Shown here: piece after piece, positions 42,195 to 51,690 of the stretch
How the letters are laid out: each line of letters begins with the position of its first letter
Numbering within the stretch: position 1 is the stretch's first letter
Assembly: GCA_037355855.1 (NCBI GenBank)
Contig: CM074762.1
Coordinates: 5,518,001 to 5,582,000, forward strand
Direction: 5' to 3'
From: Pseudo-nitzschia pungens
Taxonomy: Eukaryota > Bacillariophyta > Bacillariophyceae > Bacillariales > Bacillariaceae
DNA: 64,000 nt
The notes under the pieces: generated by a model
Told to the model about the DNA's origin: nothing
What the model saw: the letters and a program-made list of their open reading frames with translations, nothing else
The model's database searches: none
Position numbers and translations under genes: made by a program

Positions 42195-44297
42195 CAATTT
42201 GCGCATCGCGCATTTTGTCCGACGTTCCGATGTTCCAGTACTAAAAATACGTAGATTTCTACACAACTTTACCATGCGATATCTCGCTCCCTTTTACACC
42301 ACCAATCACAACCCCAGGACCTACATGTATTAACCAAGACCTGCGCTCTTTGTTTCTGCTATTGGTTCAGTTGCTGGCTGCTTCTTTTGGTTGATTTGGT
42401 TGCCAATTCACCACTCGGCCGATCGATCGAGCAGCAGCAACAACCAAAACAAAACCGACACATAATTTTCTACAGCACTTCCAGTACAGATTCTACCGTA
42501 CAGCAAAACCGACAACAACGTTGTATTTCTGCTTCGATCTGTTTCCCAGCTCCATTCCAAGGCCCTTAAGTATATCTTATACTTAATGCTCTACACTGTT
42601 TCCAAGCTGCTTAAGTGATTCTCACTTAATGTTCTTCCACTGTAGGAATATTTCTACACGAAATTCCAGATGTCATCTGTTTTCAAGTCTACTGCCCTGC
42701 TGGACCCTATGTGTTTTCGCTTATGGTCCTACTGTTTTATGACCCAAGCCCCAAAGCCGCTAAGTACAGTTTGCTTAAGGCTCCACCACCTACATATACC
42801 TCTCAGGTGTACAGTATAAATGTCATCTGTTTTCAAGTCTACTGCCCTGCTGGACCATATGTGTTTTCGCTTATGGTCCTACTGTTTTATGACCCAAGCC
42901 CCAAAGCCGCTAAGTACAGTTTGCTTAAGGCTCCACCACCTACATAACCCTCTCAGGTGTACAGAATAATTGTCATCTGTTTTCAAAACTACTGCCCTGC
43001 TGGATCATAAGTGTTTTCGCTTATGGTCCTACTGTTTCCTGACCCAAGCCCCAAAGCCGCTAAGTACAGTTCGCTTAAGGCTCTCCTACCTACATAACCC
43101 TCTCAGGTGCACACTTCAACTGTCATCTGTTATCAAGTCTACTGCCCTGCTGGACCATAAGTGTTTTTGCTTAAGGTCCTATTGTTTTTTGACCCAAGCC
43201 CCAAAGCCGCTAAGTACAGTTTGCTTAAGGCTCTCATACCTACATATACCTCTCAGATGCATTCTTCAACTGTCATCTGTTTTCAAGTCTACTGCCCTGC
43301 TGGACCATAAGTGTTTTCGCTTAAGGTCCTACTGTTTTTCTGACCCAAGCCCCAAAGCCGCTAAGTACAGTAAAGTACAGTTCGCTTAAGGCTCCACCAT
43401 CTACATATACCTCTCAGATGCACACTTCAACTGTCATCTGTTTTCAAGTCTACTGCCCTGCCGGACCATAAGTGATATTTCCTTATGTCCACCTGTTTTT
43501 TGACCCAAGCCCCAAAGTCGCTAAGTATTCTTTACTTAATGCACCACCACCATTATATACCCCTCCAGTTCACAGTACAGCTGAGACCTGTTTTCAAGCC
43601 TACAGCCCTGATGGTCCATAAGTGTTATCACTTAGAGCCCTTGTTTCCAAGCTACTACGGGAGAGCAAGTTCAAGTTCTAACAGAAGGCCAGCTGTTACG
43701 AATTTGAATTTGGTAGTAGGCTCCACTGCCTCTACGTGGCTACTACTAAGTTCGAACAGGAGGACAGCTGTTCCGAATTTGGTAGTAGGCTCTGCACTTT
43801 ATGTACCATACAGTGGTAAGGAATGTGTTCGGGGCTGACTACTCGCATTACTGATGCTGCAGTCCAGCATTTAGAGAGGAGTTTTGCTTTTGTACGCTGA
43901 CCACTTGCATTACTGATACTATGTATCTGAGGAAGGGTTTTGCTTGTGTCGGCTGACAACTAGCATTACTGATGCTTTACAGCAGCATTCCAGGGACAGT
44001 TTTGCTTGTGTCTTTCCCTTTCACGTTCTTGTTACCCCGTCTCCTGTACGCTTTGCAACAGCAGTGTCTGTTGTGCTCTGGACTGGTTTGTTTTTTTCCT
44101 GTTTCTTACCAAGGTTCGTTTGCAAAATAGCCGTATTTACAACCTGGGGCCTATTCCCCATGGTTGAGGCGGCGCGTCGTTCTACGACTTGGGGTCCTGA
44201 CTCTTCGATTGAGGCGACGATAAAGTCTGGTTACAGACTGAGTAGCTTTTAACCACCTTCGGTGGATTTTCCTACTTAAATAAGTATATTATTATTA
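42195..44297 (+). mobile_element. Non-autonomous LINE derivative (5' and 3' ends only)
   Basis: 2.1 kb with no ORF of size. Its first ~60 bp (GCGCATCGCGCATTTTGTCC) match the 5' end of the big LINE (30640-30708 reversed), and its last ~130 bp match that LINE's 3' UTR and ATTATTATTA tail. The body is ~150-bp tandem repeats. A perfect 21-bp duplication shows it was inserted by target-primed reverse transcription, presumably by proteins of the full LINE. Confidence 0.9.
42668..43600 (+). repeat. ~150-bp tandem repeats of the LINE derivative
   Basis: Units start at about 42670, 42822, 42971, 43121, 43271, 43433 and 43585 with TGTCATCTGTTTTCAAGTCT. Each holds the hairpin-forming CCATAAGTGTTTTCGCTTATGG-type sequence (7-9 bp stem) and GACCCAAGCCCCAAAGCCGC. 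Confidence 0.9.
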
Positions 44298-44318
44298 TCT
44301 TTTGCGATTACCATTCCA
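44298..44318. repeat. 21-bp target-site duplication, right copy
   Basis: Identical to 42174-42194. Confidence 0.95.
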
Positions 44319-44773
44319 ACACTTTTCCAAAAGGATCAAGAGAAAGAAGATTGGCTCAAAAATACAGAGCTAACTTTTTGTTGCGAAGCCCTGAATTGAA
44401 AACAACCCCCATCGTCACGCATACTAACCCTACCCGCCACACACAGTGTCTCCCCGTAACTCCACCACAAAGAGTCAAGAAGCCCCGCTTGGAGAGTCCA
44501 CCACAAAGAGTCAAGAAGCCCCGCTTGGAGAGTCCACCACAAACAGTCAAGAAGCCCCGCTTAGAGAGTCCACCACCATTTATTCCACAAACAAAGATCG
44601 TACATTCACCTCTTCTTTCAAGAAACCTGCACCCAGAAATGTCGAGTAAGTTCCAAAATCATTGACTGTTACGTAACGCAGCGTGGCGGTGGTAGCAATT
44701 TTCTGGTCTCACATTGTCTCACATTGTCCCACCACATCGTTTCGCCTAAGGAGGATTCAACAACAGCGTGGAA

Positions 44774-45445
44774 ATGTGGTCTGCAGATTGGGCTGAAGAG
44801 AACGAAAACATTCATTGCTTTGATCTTGATATTGATAGATCGTGGAACAATCTTTTTGTCCAACCAATTGTTGTCCCCAACATTATCTCCAATGGTGAAC
44901 GCGTGGATATGTTGTCCATTGAGATGCGCGTTGTTGATATTGGTGATGTCCTCGACGTGAAGTACAAGGCAAGGCTTGAGGTTGACGGGAAGGGCATCTT
45001 TATTACGATGCCTCGTGTCCCGAAATTGTTCTTCAACCAGATTGATAATTTGTACTCCGGCACTATGGAAGATGATCCACAATATGCAGCCCATTCAATC
45101 CAAGCAGTGGAAATCATGCGTAGTGAACTCAAGCAGCAACGCATTATCTACTTCCAGTTCCCAGATGAAATCACTTGCGATAACTCTCACTTCAATGACA
45201 AGATCACTCGAAGTCCTACCGAGCTTCAGTTGAAGCTGGCTAAACCTGTCCTCCGTTCTCTCCCAGCGCCAATGTTTGATGGTCAGGGCGAAGACCATCC
45301 AAAGTTTCAGTACATCCCAGGAGTCAAGTGGGAATGCGCCATTGCAACTTCTGTGAAAGAGGTTACAAACAAGCAGAAAGACGAAGACGACATGCTTTCT
45401 ATGCTCTTGGCTACTGGCGTTGCCAGAATGGATCTAGGCAAGTGA
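44774..45445 (+). CDS. 223-aa cargo protein, unknown
   Basis: Starts ATG 44774 (MWSADWAEENENIHCFDLDI). The sequence is soluble and looks like mixed alpha/beta, with beta-type stretches (LFVQPIVVPNII, ARLEVDGKGIFITMP), a long C-terminal helix region and no signal peptide or membrane segment. I recognise no domain. It lies between the 151-aa gene and the Pro/Gly-rich frame, all on the plus strand, as expected for transposon cargo. The reading frame is clean. Confidence 0.65.
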   Translation: MWSADWAEENENIHCFDLDIDRSWNNLFVQPIVVPNIISNGERVDMLSIEMRVVDIGDVLDVKYKARLEVDGKGIFITMPRVPKLFFNQIDNLYSGTMEDDPQYAAHSIQAVEIMRSELKQQRIIYFQFPDEITCDNSHFNDKITRSPTELQLKLAKPVLRSLPAPMFDGQGEDHPKFQYIPGVKWECAIATSVKEVTNKQKDEDDMLSMLLATGVARMDLGK

Positions 45446-45530
45446 TTGTTCCCACCACCAATCTGTGTTTTTATGATAACCAAGTAATCATCCATTACTA
45501 ACATTTTACATCAAACAATATCACAATTTA
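45446..45530 (+). other. Possible intron or leader with TACTAAC branch-like site
   Basis: A TACTAAC at about 45497-45503 lies 27 nt before TTTAG (45528-45532). The next coding frame has no ATG, which fits splicing. No donor was found that joins the upstream gene in phase, so this stays uncertain. Confidence 0.3.
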
Positions 45531-46010
45531 GCTCCTGATCCTCCTGCTTCGGATATATATACTCGAGGTCGTCCAAAAGGTCCTCCAAAAGATCCGCCGC
45601 CGAGAGGTCCACCAGGCGGCGGTGGCGGTGGCGGTGGTCGCCCAGAACAGCCCCTACTCCCCTTACCACCTGTTCCGGACACCCCATTGCTACCACCTGT
45701 TCCGGACACCCCTCTGTTACCACCTGTTCCCACCAGCAAACTGACGAACAAAAAGGCACTTTTAGAGAGACCTGAGAGAACCAATCCAAAAGTAAGGACC
45801 AATGAACAGATACGCAACGAGGCCTCAAACCGAGCAGTAAGCCAAACGGAACAGGTTCGACAAAAACGGAAAGCTGAAAATTTGGCACAGCGTCGTCACG
45901 CAGCGTCACCGGTAGATAAAGCTGTATACTATCGCGAGCAGCAAAAGGCAGCGAAAGAAGGCAAGGAGTACTATGCCGAATGGATGGAAAACAATCCTCC
46001 GCCTGAATGA
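45480..46010 (+). CDS. Pro/Gly-rich to basic cargo protein, start unresolved
   Basis: The frame is open from 45480 with no ATG at its start. It reads a Pro/Gly-rich first half (GRPKGPPKDPPPRGPP, an eight-Gly run, two LLPPVPDTP repeats). A Lys/Arg/Gln/Glu-rich helical second half follows (QVRQKRKAENLAQRRHAA, YYREQQKAAKEGKEYYAEW). It ends at TGA 46008-46010, but the same frame stays open for 42 more protein-like codons. Start may be on another exon. Function unknown; the basic helix could bind nucleic acid. Confidence 0.6.
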   Translation, partial: PSNHPLLTFYIKQYHNLAPDPPASDIYTRGRPKGPPKDPPPRGPPGGGGGGGGRPEQPLLPLPPVPDTPLLPPVPDTPLLPPVPTSKLTNKKALLERPERTNPKVRTNEQIRNEASNRAVSQTEQVRQKRKAENLAQRRHAASPVDKAVYYREQQKAAKEGKEYYAEWMENNPPPE

Positions 46011-46139
46011 CTCCTGCGCTCACCTGATTCAATAGATGAATCTATTAATTCCTCTGATCTTGACCCTATTGCAAGGTATCACGAAGCAGGTGCAGTACTT
46101 GACGAACTCCGAGATTTTTTACATAAATTGAATGACTAA
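46011..46139 (+). CDS. In-frame continuation after TGA of the preceding gene
   Basis: After TGA 46008-46010 the frame runs 42 codons to TAA 46137-46139. It encodes an acidic helix-like tail (SIDESINSSDLDPIARYHEA, AGAVLDELRDFLHKLND). The composition and the lack of stops suggest it was the real C-terminus. Confidence 0.5.
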   Translation, partial: LLRSPDSIDESINSSDLDPIARYHEAGAVLDELRDFLHKLND

Positions 46140-46140
46140 A

Positions 46141-46758
46141 CTAAAACTTAGAGGCCTCCTCTGTATTAAGACTCTCTAGACCATGATCAACTGTCTTCTT
46201 TCTCATCTTTTTGTTCCGTTTGTCAACCCAGAACGGCCTTTCAATTTGCTTACGACGTTCTCGAAAAACACGGTCCCTGAATATCTTCTCTGGAAACGCT
46301 TCGTATTCAGGTCTCTTCTTTTGAAGCTCCAGTGGTTTCGCTTTCTCATACAATCCACCAGCTTTCAAGTCGTTTTCCAATAGTTTCTTTGCTTGGTTCT
46401 CTGGATGATTCCATCGATGATACCCTGCCTTGAGTAGAGTTTCCTTCGGATACTTTTCCAATTCCTCCGTGAGCGCTGCTTGATCAAATGAAACGGCGGC
46501 GGCATTCTCGTCAATCGCCTTCTTGAGGCTCCGGAAGTTGGATCGAAAGTTTTGCTTCTTGTATGGTTGGAAGAGAACATGGGTGTCATGAATTTGGTCG
46601 ATTGTTTTAGATGAAATACCAGGGTCTTTTGCTATAATCTGCTTGATCCCATTGTCCTCATCACTCTCAAGTTGCAACTTAAGATAAGCTTTGGCTCTGC
46701 TGGATTTTTGTCCGCAACTCCAAGGCTCCACAGCGTTGTTCCCAGTGTCTTGTGACAT
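46141..46758 (-). CDS. 205-aa basic cargo protein
   Basis: Starts ATG 46758 (MSQDTGNNAVEPWSCGQ) and faces the other cargo genes, its stop two bases from theirs. It is Lys/Arg/Glu-rich, with GYHRWNHPENQAKKLLENDL, KPLELQKKRPEYEAFPEKIF and a basic end (KRNKKMRKK). A pattern of this kind (a W-H-x-S/E...LL-x-x-D stretch followed by an R-x-E-Y-x-x-F stretch) recurs, as I remember, in uncharacterised proteins of algal genomes. No Myb motif is evident, although it occupies the place of the second gene of classical Harbingers. Confidence 0.65.
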   Translation of the reverse strand: MSQDTGNNAVEPWSCGQKSSRAKAYLKLQLESDEDNGIKQIIAKDPGISSKTIDQIHDTHVLFQPYKKQNFRSNFRSLKKAIDENAAAVSFDQAALTEELEKYPKETLLKAGYHRWNHPENQAKKLLENDLKAGGLYEKAKPLELQKKRPEYEAFPEKIFRDRVFRERRKQIERPFWVDKRNKKMRKKTVDHGLESLNTEEASKF

Positions 46759-46924
46759 GATTCTTCTCAATTATTGTCTTGTCCCGCTATTGTCCAAGGT
46801 GTGTTGTTGTTTGTATTGTTCTCAAGTATCCCTGAGTGATGAGAGGGTGGTGCCGCAGCGGGGCGTGGGCATCCCCGTAGCCAAGCGTGGGACATCATCG
46901 TAGTGGGCTACGCTCCGTAGCGGG

Positions 46925-47491
46925 CTACAAGCGACCCGCAGCGTGGCGGGTTGAGGACAAAACTCGTTGAGGACAAAACTCGTTGAGGACAAAACTCGTT
47001 GAGGACAGTTTTGTTGAGGACAAAAGGTTGAGGACAGTTTTGTTGAGGACAAAAGGTTGAGGACAGTTTTGTTGAGGACAAAAGGTTGAGGACAACATTT
47101 TTGAGGACAGTTTTGTTGAGGACAATAAAACCATGAAAATAAAACGTGTCCGTTTCTTCCAAGTGTTGAGCGTGCGTTGAAGGCGAAATTCGTTGAAAAT
47201 AAAGCAATTATGGTTGCACATGGAACTGTTGGATGAAGGTGCCCGCCACGCTAAGTGTCGTTCTTCAAAAATAGATGGGGGCAATTATAAAACTCACTCT
47301 ATATACATATATATATATACGAAGATCTCACAATGATGGGGCCCGCCACGCTAAGTGTCCACCATGGAAATCCAAAAGGGGGGGGCGCGGCAAATTTTGT
47401 CCCCTTTATTATCTATAGAATATGTGCGCATTACGAACGATTTCGCGCGCGCGGGAATGGAAATTAAGGTTTTTTTTTTTCCATAATGTTC
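46925..47491 (-). repeat. Right terminal inverted repeat of the 9.9-kb element
   Basis: Reverse complement of 37569-38115. The inner end (46950-47125) carries about a dozen GTTGAGGACA units. One CACTTAGCGTGGCGGGC motif has lost its GGACA part relative to the left repeat. Confidence 0.9.
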
Positions 47492-49180
47492 CTGGTAGTA
47501 GTAGCACACCCTTTTGGCAAGTTCCTGCAGCAGCTCTTTGTCGAGACGCCCAGGACCCGAATCCACGATTAACAAGACCCATTTACTCTTTGCTGGCTGT
47601 ACATCTGGGTACAACGGAACAAGACTTGTTAGAACGTACTTAAGAAACTCTGCGCTGTCCATACCAGCGTTGGCGTTGCAGTTTGTGGAGTGAGGCCGTT
47701 TAGTGATTTGTCCGAAGCTCCATCATATTCCTTTGCAGGTGCCTGCGCGATTCAGTTCACTAGTGAAACTGCAGGAGATCCGTCTACTCTCTTCCGTTGT
47801 TGCATTGCTCTTGAGTTGAAAGTGTACTTGAATGGGATCTCCAGCAGCGGTGCTCCCCCCTATCATCGTACACCACGAGCTGCTTTTGAAAGCTTTCAAT
47901 GCTCCCTTTGGCAGAGTCGCGCTGCGTGGACTATATTCGCTTACTGGATGCCCTCCAGCGCGAGTGCATGTCCCATCCAGCGTTAATCCAGTCTCATCAA
48001 CGTTCAGAATATGATGCAACTGACCGGGAGTAAATACAAGCTCCCCAACGTGACCATTGAACTTCTCCGTCTCCGAGGGCAACCGAGCGAAGCCCTTTTC
48101 AATTAACAGCGATTTCAAGTTGGTAAACCACTCATTAATTAGATTGTAAGTGGTCCACAGAGCTCTCCTCTCCTCCAGCTGTGAGTTACTCTTAATTACT
48201 TCCAAGCTTTCAACAAACCTCGGCTGCAAGCGCCGGTACAGATGATCAAAACATTTCAGAGAACAAGGCCCCTTGGATAAACAAGCTTCCAAGTCCTCCA
48301 CAGCCTTCTTCTGATTAGGCTTCTCTTTCATTCCAGCAGAACTAAGAAGAAAAGAAGTCTCCATTGCTGTAACCAGCGCCTCTTCCACTTCCACAGGAAT
48401 AGTAGATGGTCTCCCCTTACGTCCAACTGAAAAACCCTTGTTGCCCTGGGTCAAGTGCCATCTCAAAGTGTTCATCTTACTAATATCAGTTCCATTCATT
48501 TTGTTCACTGTAGCACAGGCTTGTTGCAAGGAGATACGCTTTGATCCAGGCTGCTCTTTGTACATTTTCTCTGCTGCAAGGTAAGACTCATGATCTTTGT
48601 CCTTCTTCCTTTGTTTGATTGTCATGTCATATATCATTTGGGAGTGATTTCTTCTGGGTTTCTTGAGTGCTTGCTCTTCTCCTGTGTTGCTGGCTTTGGC
48701 GTTGGCGTCGATGTTGGCGTCGGCGTTGTTTGCCCTCTTGTTGCCACTATTGCTGCTGGGCGTCGTGGTGGTTGAAGTATTGTTTTGGCTTTTGCAGTTT
48801 TGGCAGCAATTACAGACAGCACTGTTTCCACCCTCTCCCCTTGCCACAACTAATACAGATTCAGCAGACGCCATAGGAGAAACCGACGCAGCTTTAATGG
48901 GTAGTGAGATTGACCTTGGAATCGGAGTCTCCTTGATGTACTTGGTTCTTAGTCTAAGCACTGCTCTTCTTTGCAGTGACTTGCTGTTGCACTCTTGTTC
49001 TGTAAATCCAAACATTAGCATAGATTTGGCTGCAGTAATCCGATACTTCTGATTAAACTTGTAAACAGTAGCCAGGTGTCTTGCCGCTGCGTTGGTTCTC
49101 TCGCATATGGCTAGGGCATGTCCATTCTTGAAAGATCCAACAGGCACTGTTGCTGGAGTTTTTTTAGAATTTTCTTCCAT
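47492..49180 (-). pseudogene. pogo-like transposase, piece 1 (N-terminus)
   Basis: ATG 49180. The first ~220 residues hold a basic region and a low-complexity Asn/Ala stretch; an HTH-type region follows (ISLQQACATVNKMNGTDISK, RWHLTQGNKGF). The DDE core starts with HILNVDETG. A TGA at 47723-47725 interrupts; the same frame resumes with the GMDSAEF and LLIVDSGPG segments. A 2-nt GTGTG slip near 47505 shifts the frame just before the Harbinger insertion. Confidence 0.85.
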
Positions 49181-49191
49181 TTTTTTGCTTG

Positions 49192-49500
49192 CTCAGTATA
49201 CAGTTCGATTCTCAAAAACAATGCGTCAAATCAATCCGGAAATTGGAGGGCTTGTCCTTCTTATTGTAATAGAGCGTCACAAAGTGGTCCGGTCGGAATT
49301 CATCAAGGGGGGGAGGAGTTATTAATTTTTGCCGTAGTTTGACCGGTTTTTGCTCGTACTTCTTTAGGGGGGGGTTGCTCAGTGTACAGTTCGATTCTCG
49401 AAAACAATACGTCCAATTGATCCGCAAATTGGAGGGCTTGTCCTTCTTATTGTAATAGAGCGTCACAAAGTGGTCCGGTCCAATTAGATGCAACGGGGAC
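49192..49500. repeat. ~185-bp tandem duplication upstream of the pogo gene
   Basis: About 110 bp starting GCTCAGTATACAGTTCGATT at 49192 recur at 49377 with a few differences (GCTCAGTGTACAGTTCGATT). A third weaker copy begins near 49580. They could be promoter or terminal sequence of the pogo element; the CAGTATA start resembles the classical pogo terminus. Confidence 0.75.
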
Positions 49501-49619
49501 AGAGATATTAATTTTTGCTGTAGTTTGGACGGGGGAAGTTTTCTGACCGAAAAAAAGAAGCAATTTTGCTGCTGCTTTGCCAGTTCAATCCTCCGTTCCA
49601 AGTGCTCCAATCAATTCAA

Positions 49620-50264
49620 AACTTGCAGGTCTTCTTCCTCTGATAGTGTAGATGCTTCAGCTATAATGGTATAATTGAGACAAGGTTGGTTCAGGAGATA
49701 GTAGGGGGGGGCGACAGGTCCTCCCTATTGCTGTGGTTGTTGTAATGGAGGTTTTTGGAATATTTTACCGTATTTTGCTGTGACCCAATGTAAGAAAAGG
49801 CCGGGCGCACAAATAACAAGCTTATTGGGTATCATTGGAAAGCTCGTGACATTGCCATTTCTGTCATTGGGTATAAATTAGTACTAGTGTCGAAGGTGTT
49901 GTCTTAGAGTGATTACAGTTCGAAGAAACAGTGGACCTTTTGCTGTTGCTCTAGCTCATAACCTGTCGCTGGAAACCAGACGATTTTAGCGGCTAAACCC
50001 TTACCTTACTGTAAGATTACTCATAGTAATCTTACCTAGAAGTAAGACCTTAGTAGTAGTTTTAGTTTCCACCATTTTTCACCCCACACCCTGAGGTCAT
50101 ACTACGGTATAGTACGGTAGGACGGTGACAACATAATAGCACCCATCCGTGGACACAGGTACTGGTACAAGGTAAGATCTTAAGGTTACTACGAAGTAGT
50201 AACCTTACCCGTATTTACAGAAGAGCCACGATCTACGATCTACGATCTACGACCCGGCGCCTGG
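49620..50264. other. No gene seen
   Basis: Intergenic DNA with GTAAGATTAC/GTAATCTTAC palindromes around 50000-50050 and 50165-50210, and four ACGATCTACGATCTACG-type repeats just before the fold-back element. Confidence 0.6.
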
Positions 50265-50474
50265 AACGCAGATACGACAAATGAAGTCGAAGGGAACGCA
50301 GATAGGGTACTTTTGGTTGGAATTCTTTGGTCGGTACGCTAATAGGGTAATAAACCAAAATGGGGATAAATTTGGTACGCAGATCTGGTAATGAAACAGA
50401 TGATATTTTGCACTATATGCTTGACAGTTTTTAACAGTACTAGGGCAATATTGCGTGCATCGGGAGAAAAACAC

Positions 50475-50575
50475 GCACGGTGCATGGTAACATGCACGAT
50501 AACATGCACAGTAACATGCACGATAACATGCACGGTAACATGCAAGGTAACATGCACGGTAACATGCAAAATGGG
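50475..50575. repeat. 12-bp array GTAACATGCACG, left
   Basis: About eight units with GATAACATGCAC variants; the complement of the array at 52430-52595. Confidence 0.85.
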
Positions 50576-51325
50576 TACAAACGGGTTCAAACGGGTTCAA
50601 ACGGGTACAGCAACCGGTTTCAAACGGGTTCAAACGGTAAGATTTTTGAATCTACGTGTTAAATTTTTAACGATTAATCCGGTCGACCCGGTACTTAACT
50701 ATTGACCGGGTAAACTTTCAATACTAATTAGAATATTTAAGACGGAGATTCAAATTAATACGTAGAAAACATTTTAATTATCGTATTGACGGTGGGAAAT
50801 TGTTACTTAAGGTATTTTTTGTTAGTACCGTGCATGTTAATGTGCATGTTATCGTGCATGTTATCGTGCATCTTACCGTGTACCTTAAGTAACCATTCGA
50901 GCTTCAATTTTACACGGGGAAGAGTTAAAAATTTAACACGTAGATTCAAAAATCTTCTGTACCGGGCGGACGAGGTACAAACGGGTAGTACAGACCGGTT
51001 GACCCGGTCATAGTCGCTACAACCCGGTGGCAGTACCCATTTGTACCGGTTTGTACCGGTTTGTACCGGTTTGTACCGGTTTGTACCCGTTTGTACCTGT
51101 TTGTACCGGTTAGTACCCATTTGTACCGGGTTGTACTACCAGGTTGACCGGTTTGTACCGGGTTGACCGGTCGGCCCGGTACAGAAGATTTTTGAATCTA
51201 CGTGTTAAATTTTGAACTATTAACCCGGTCATTCGTGTTAAATTGAATCTCCATGTTAAATGTTCTAATGTGTATTGAAAATTTAATACGGTGGCGGCCC
51301 GACCGGGTATTAAGCCGGTACAAAT

Positions 51326-51690
51326 GGGTAGATTTTTTGCAGTAGAAACCAGTACTGCAAAAAAACCCGGTTCAAACGGGTACAAACGGGTAGATTTTTT
51401 GCAGTAGAAACCAGTACTGCAAAAAAACCCGGTTCAAACGGGTACAAACGGGTAGATTTTTTGCAGTAGAAACCAGTACTGCAAAAAAACCCGGTTCAAA
51501 CGGGTACAAACGGGTAGATTTTTTGCAGTAGAAACCAGTACTGCAAAAAAACCCGGTTCAAACGGGTACAAACGGGTAGATTTTTTGCAGTAGAAACCAG
51601 TACTGCAAAAAAAAACCGGTTCAAACGGGTACAAACGGGTAGAGTTTTTGCAGTAGAAACCAGTACTGCAAAAAAAACCGGTATTGCAAC
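51326..51690. repeat. 62-bp tandem repeat, six copies
   Basis: Units begin at 51326, 51388, 51450, 51512, 51574 and 51638 (GGGTAGATTTTTTGCAGTAG). Each can form a small hairpin from GCAGTAGAAACCAGTACTGC. Confidence 0.9.

Larger units (their letters stand above)
42086..44665 (+). pseudogene. 151-aa cargo protein split by a LINE derivative
   Basis: The first part, 42086-42194, starts ATG CCG AAA. The second, 44319-44665, follows the insertion. With one copy of the 21-bp duplication retained, the parts join in frame to 456 nt (151 aa plus stop). Across the join the protein reads FRVFCDYHSN then TFPKGSRERR. The C-terminal half has three tandem copies of PPQRVKKPRLES (36-bp DNA repeats), each with a basic KKPR that could be a nuclear localisation signal. 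No known family. The insertion should inactivate it in this copy. Confidence 0.75.
37569..47491 (+). mobile_element. Multi-gene PIF/Harbinger-type DNA transposon, 9.9 kb
   Basis: Ends GAACATTATGG...CCATAATGTTC, CTG duplications at 37566-37568 and 47492-47494, and terminal inverted repeats of about 550 bp. It encodes a DDE_4-like transposase and at least five further proteins. Ignoring a LINE derivative inserted at 42195-44297 it is 7.8 kb. It sits inside the pogo gene at a site whose two sides join as LLLPG-VPADW, so the boundaries are well fixed. Classical Harbinger elements carry only a transposase and a Myb-like protein, so the cargo here is unusually large. Confidence 0.88.
9391..49180 (-). 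pseudogene. pogo/CENP-B-like DDE transposase, broken into four pieces
   Basis: The gene reads minus from ATG 49180 to a TGA near 9391. It is interrupted by a Harbinger-type element (37569-47491), a TA MITE (36950-37040) and a Copia element (9781-36828). With each insertion and one duplication copy ignored, the frames meet: LLLPG joins VPADW across the Harbinger site, GGRLH joins NFHDQ across the MITE, and TECK joins ALIQA across Copia. About 900 codons remain. Three aspartates of the DDE_1 (pogo/jerky) type can be placed: HILNVDETG, LLIVDSGPG and PADWSYSPSFK. Besides the insertions there is an in-frame TGA at 47723-47725 and frameshifts near 47505 and 37160, so the gene is dead. It is the oldest layer of the nest. 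Confidence 0.85.

Noticed and set aside
46908..47284. Minus frames with VLNKTVLN-like repeats
   Set aside because: Translation of the GTTGAGGACA array in the right inverted repeat.
51326..51690. Regular 62-bp repeats looking like a CRISPR array
   Set aside because: No unique spacers; whole units repeat, and the context is a eukaryotic fold-back element.
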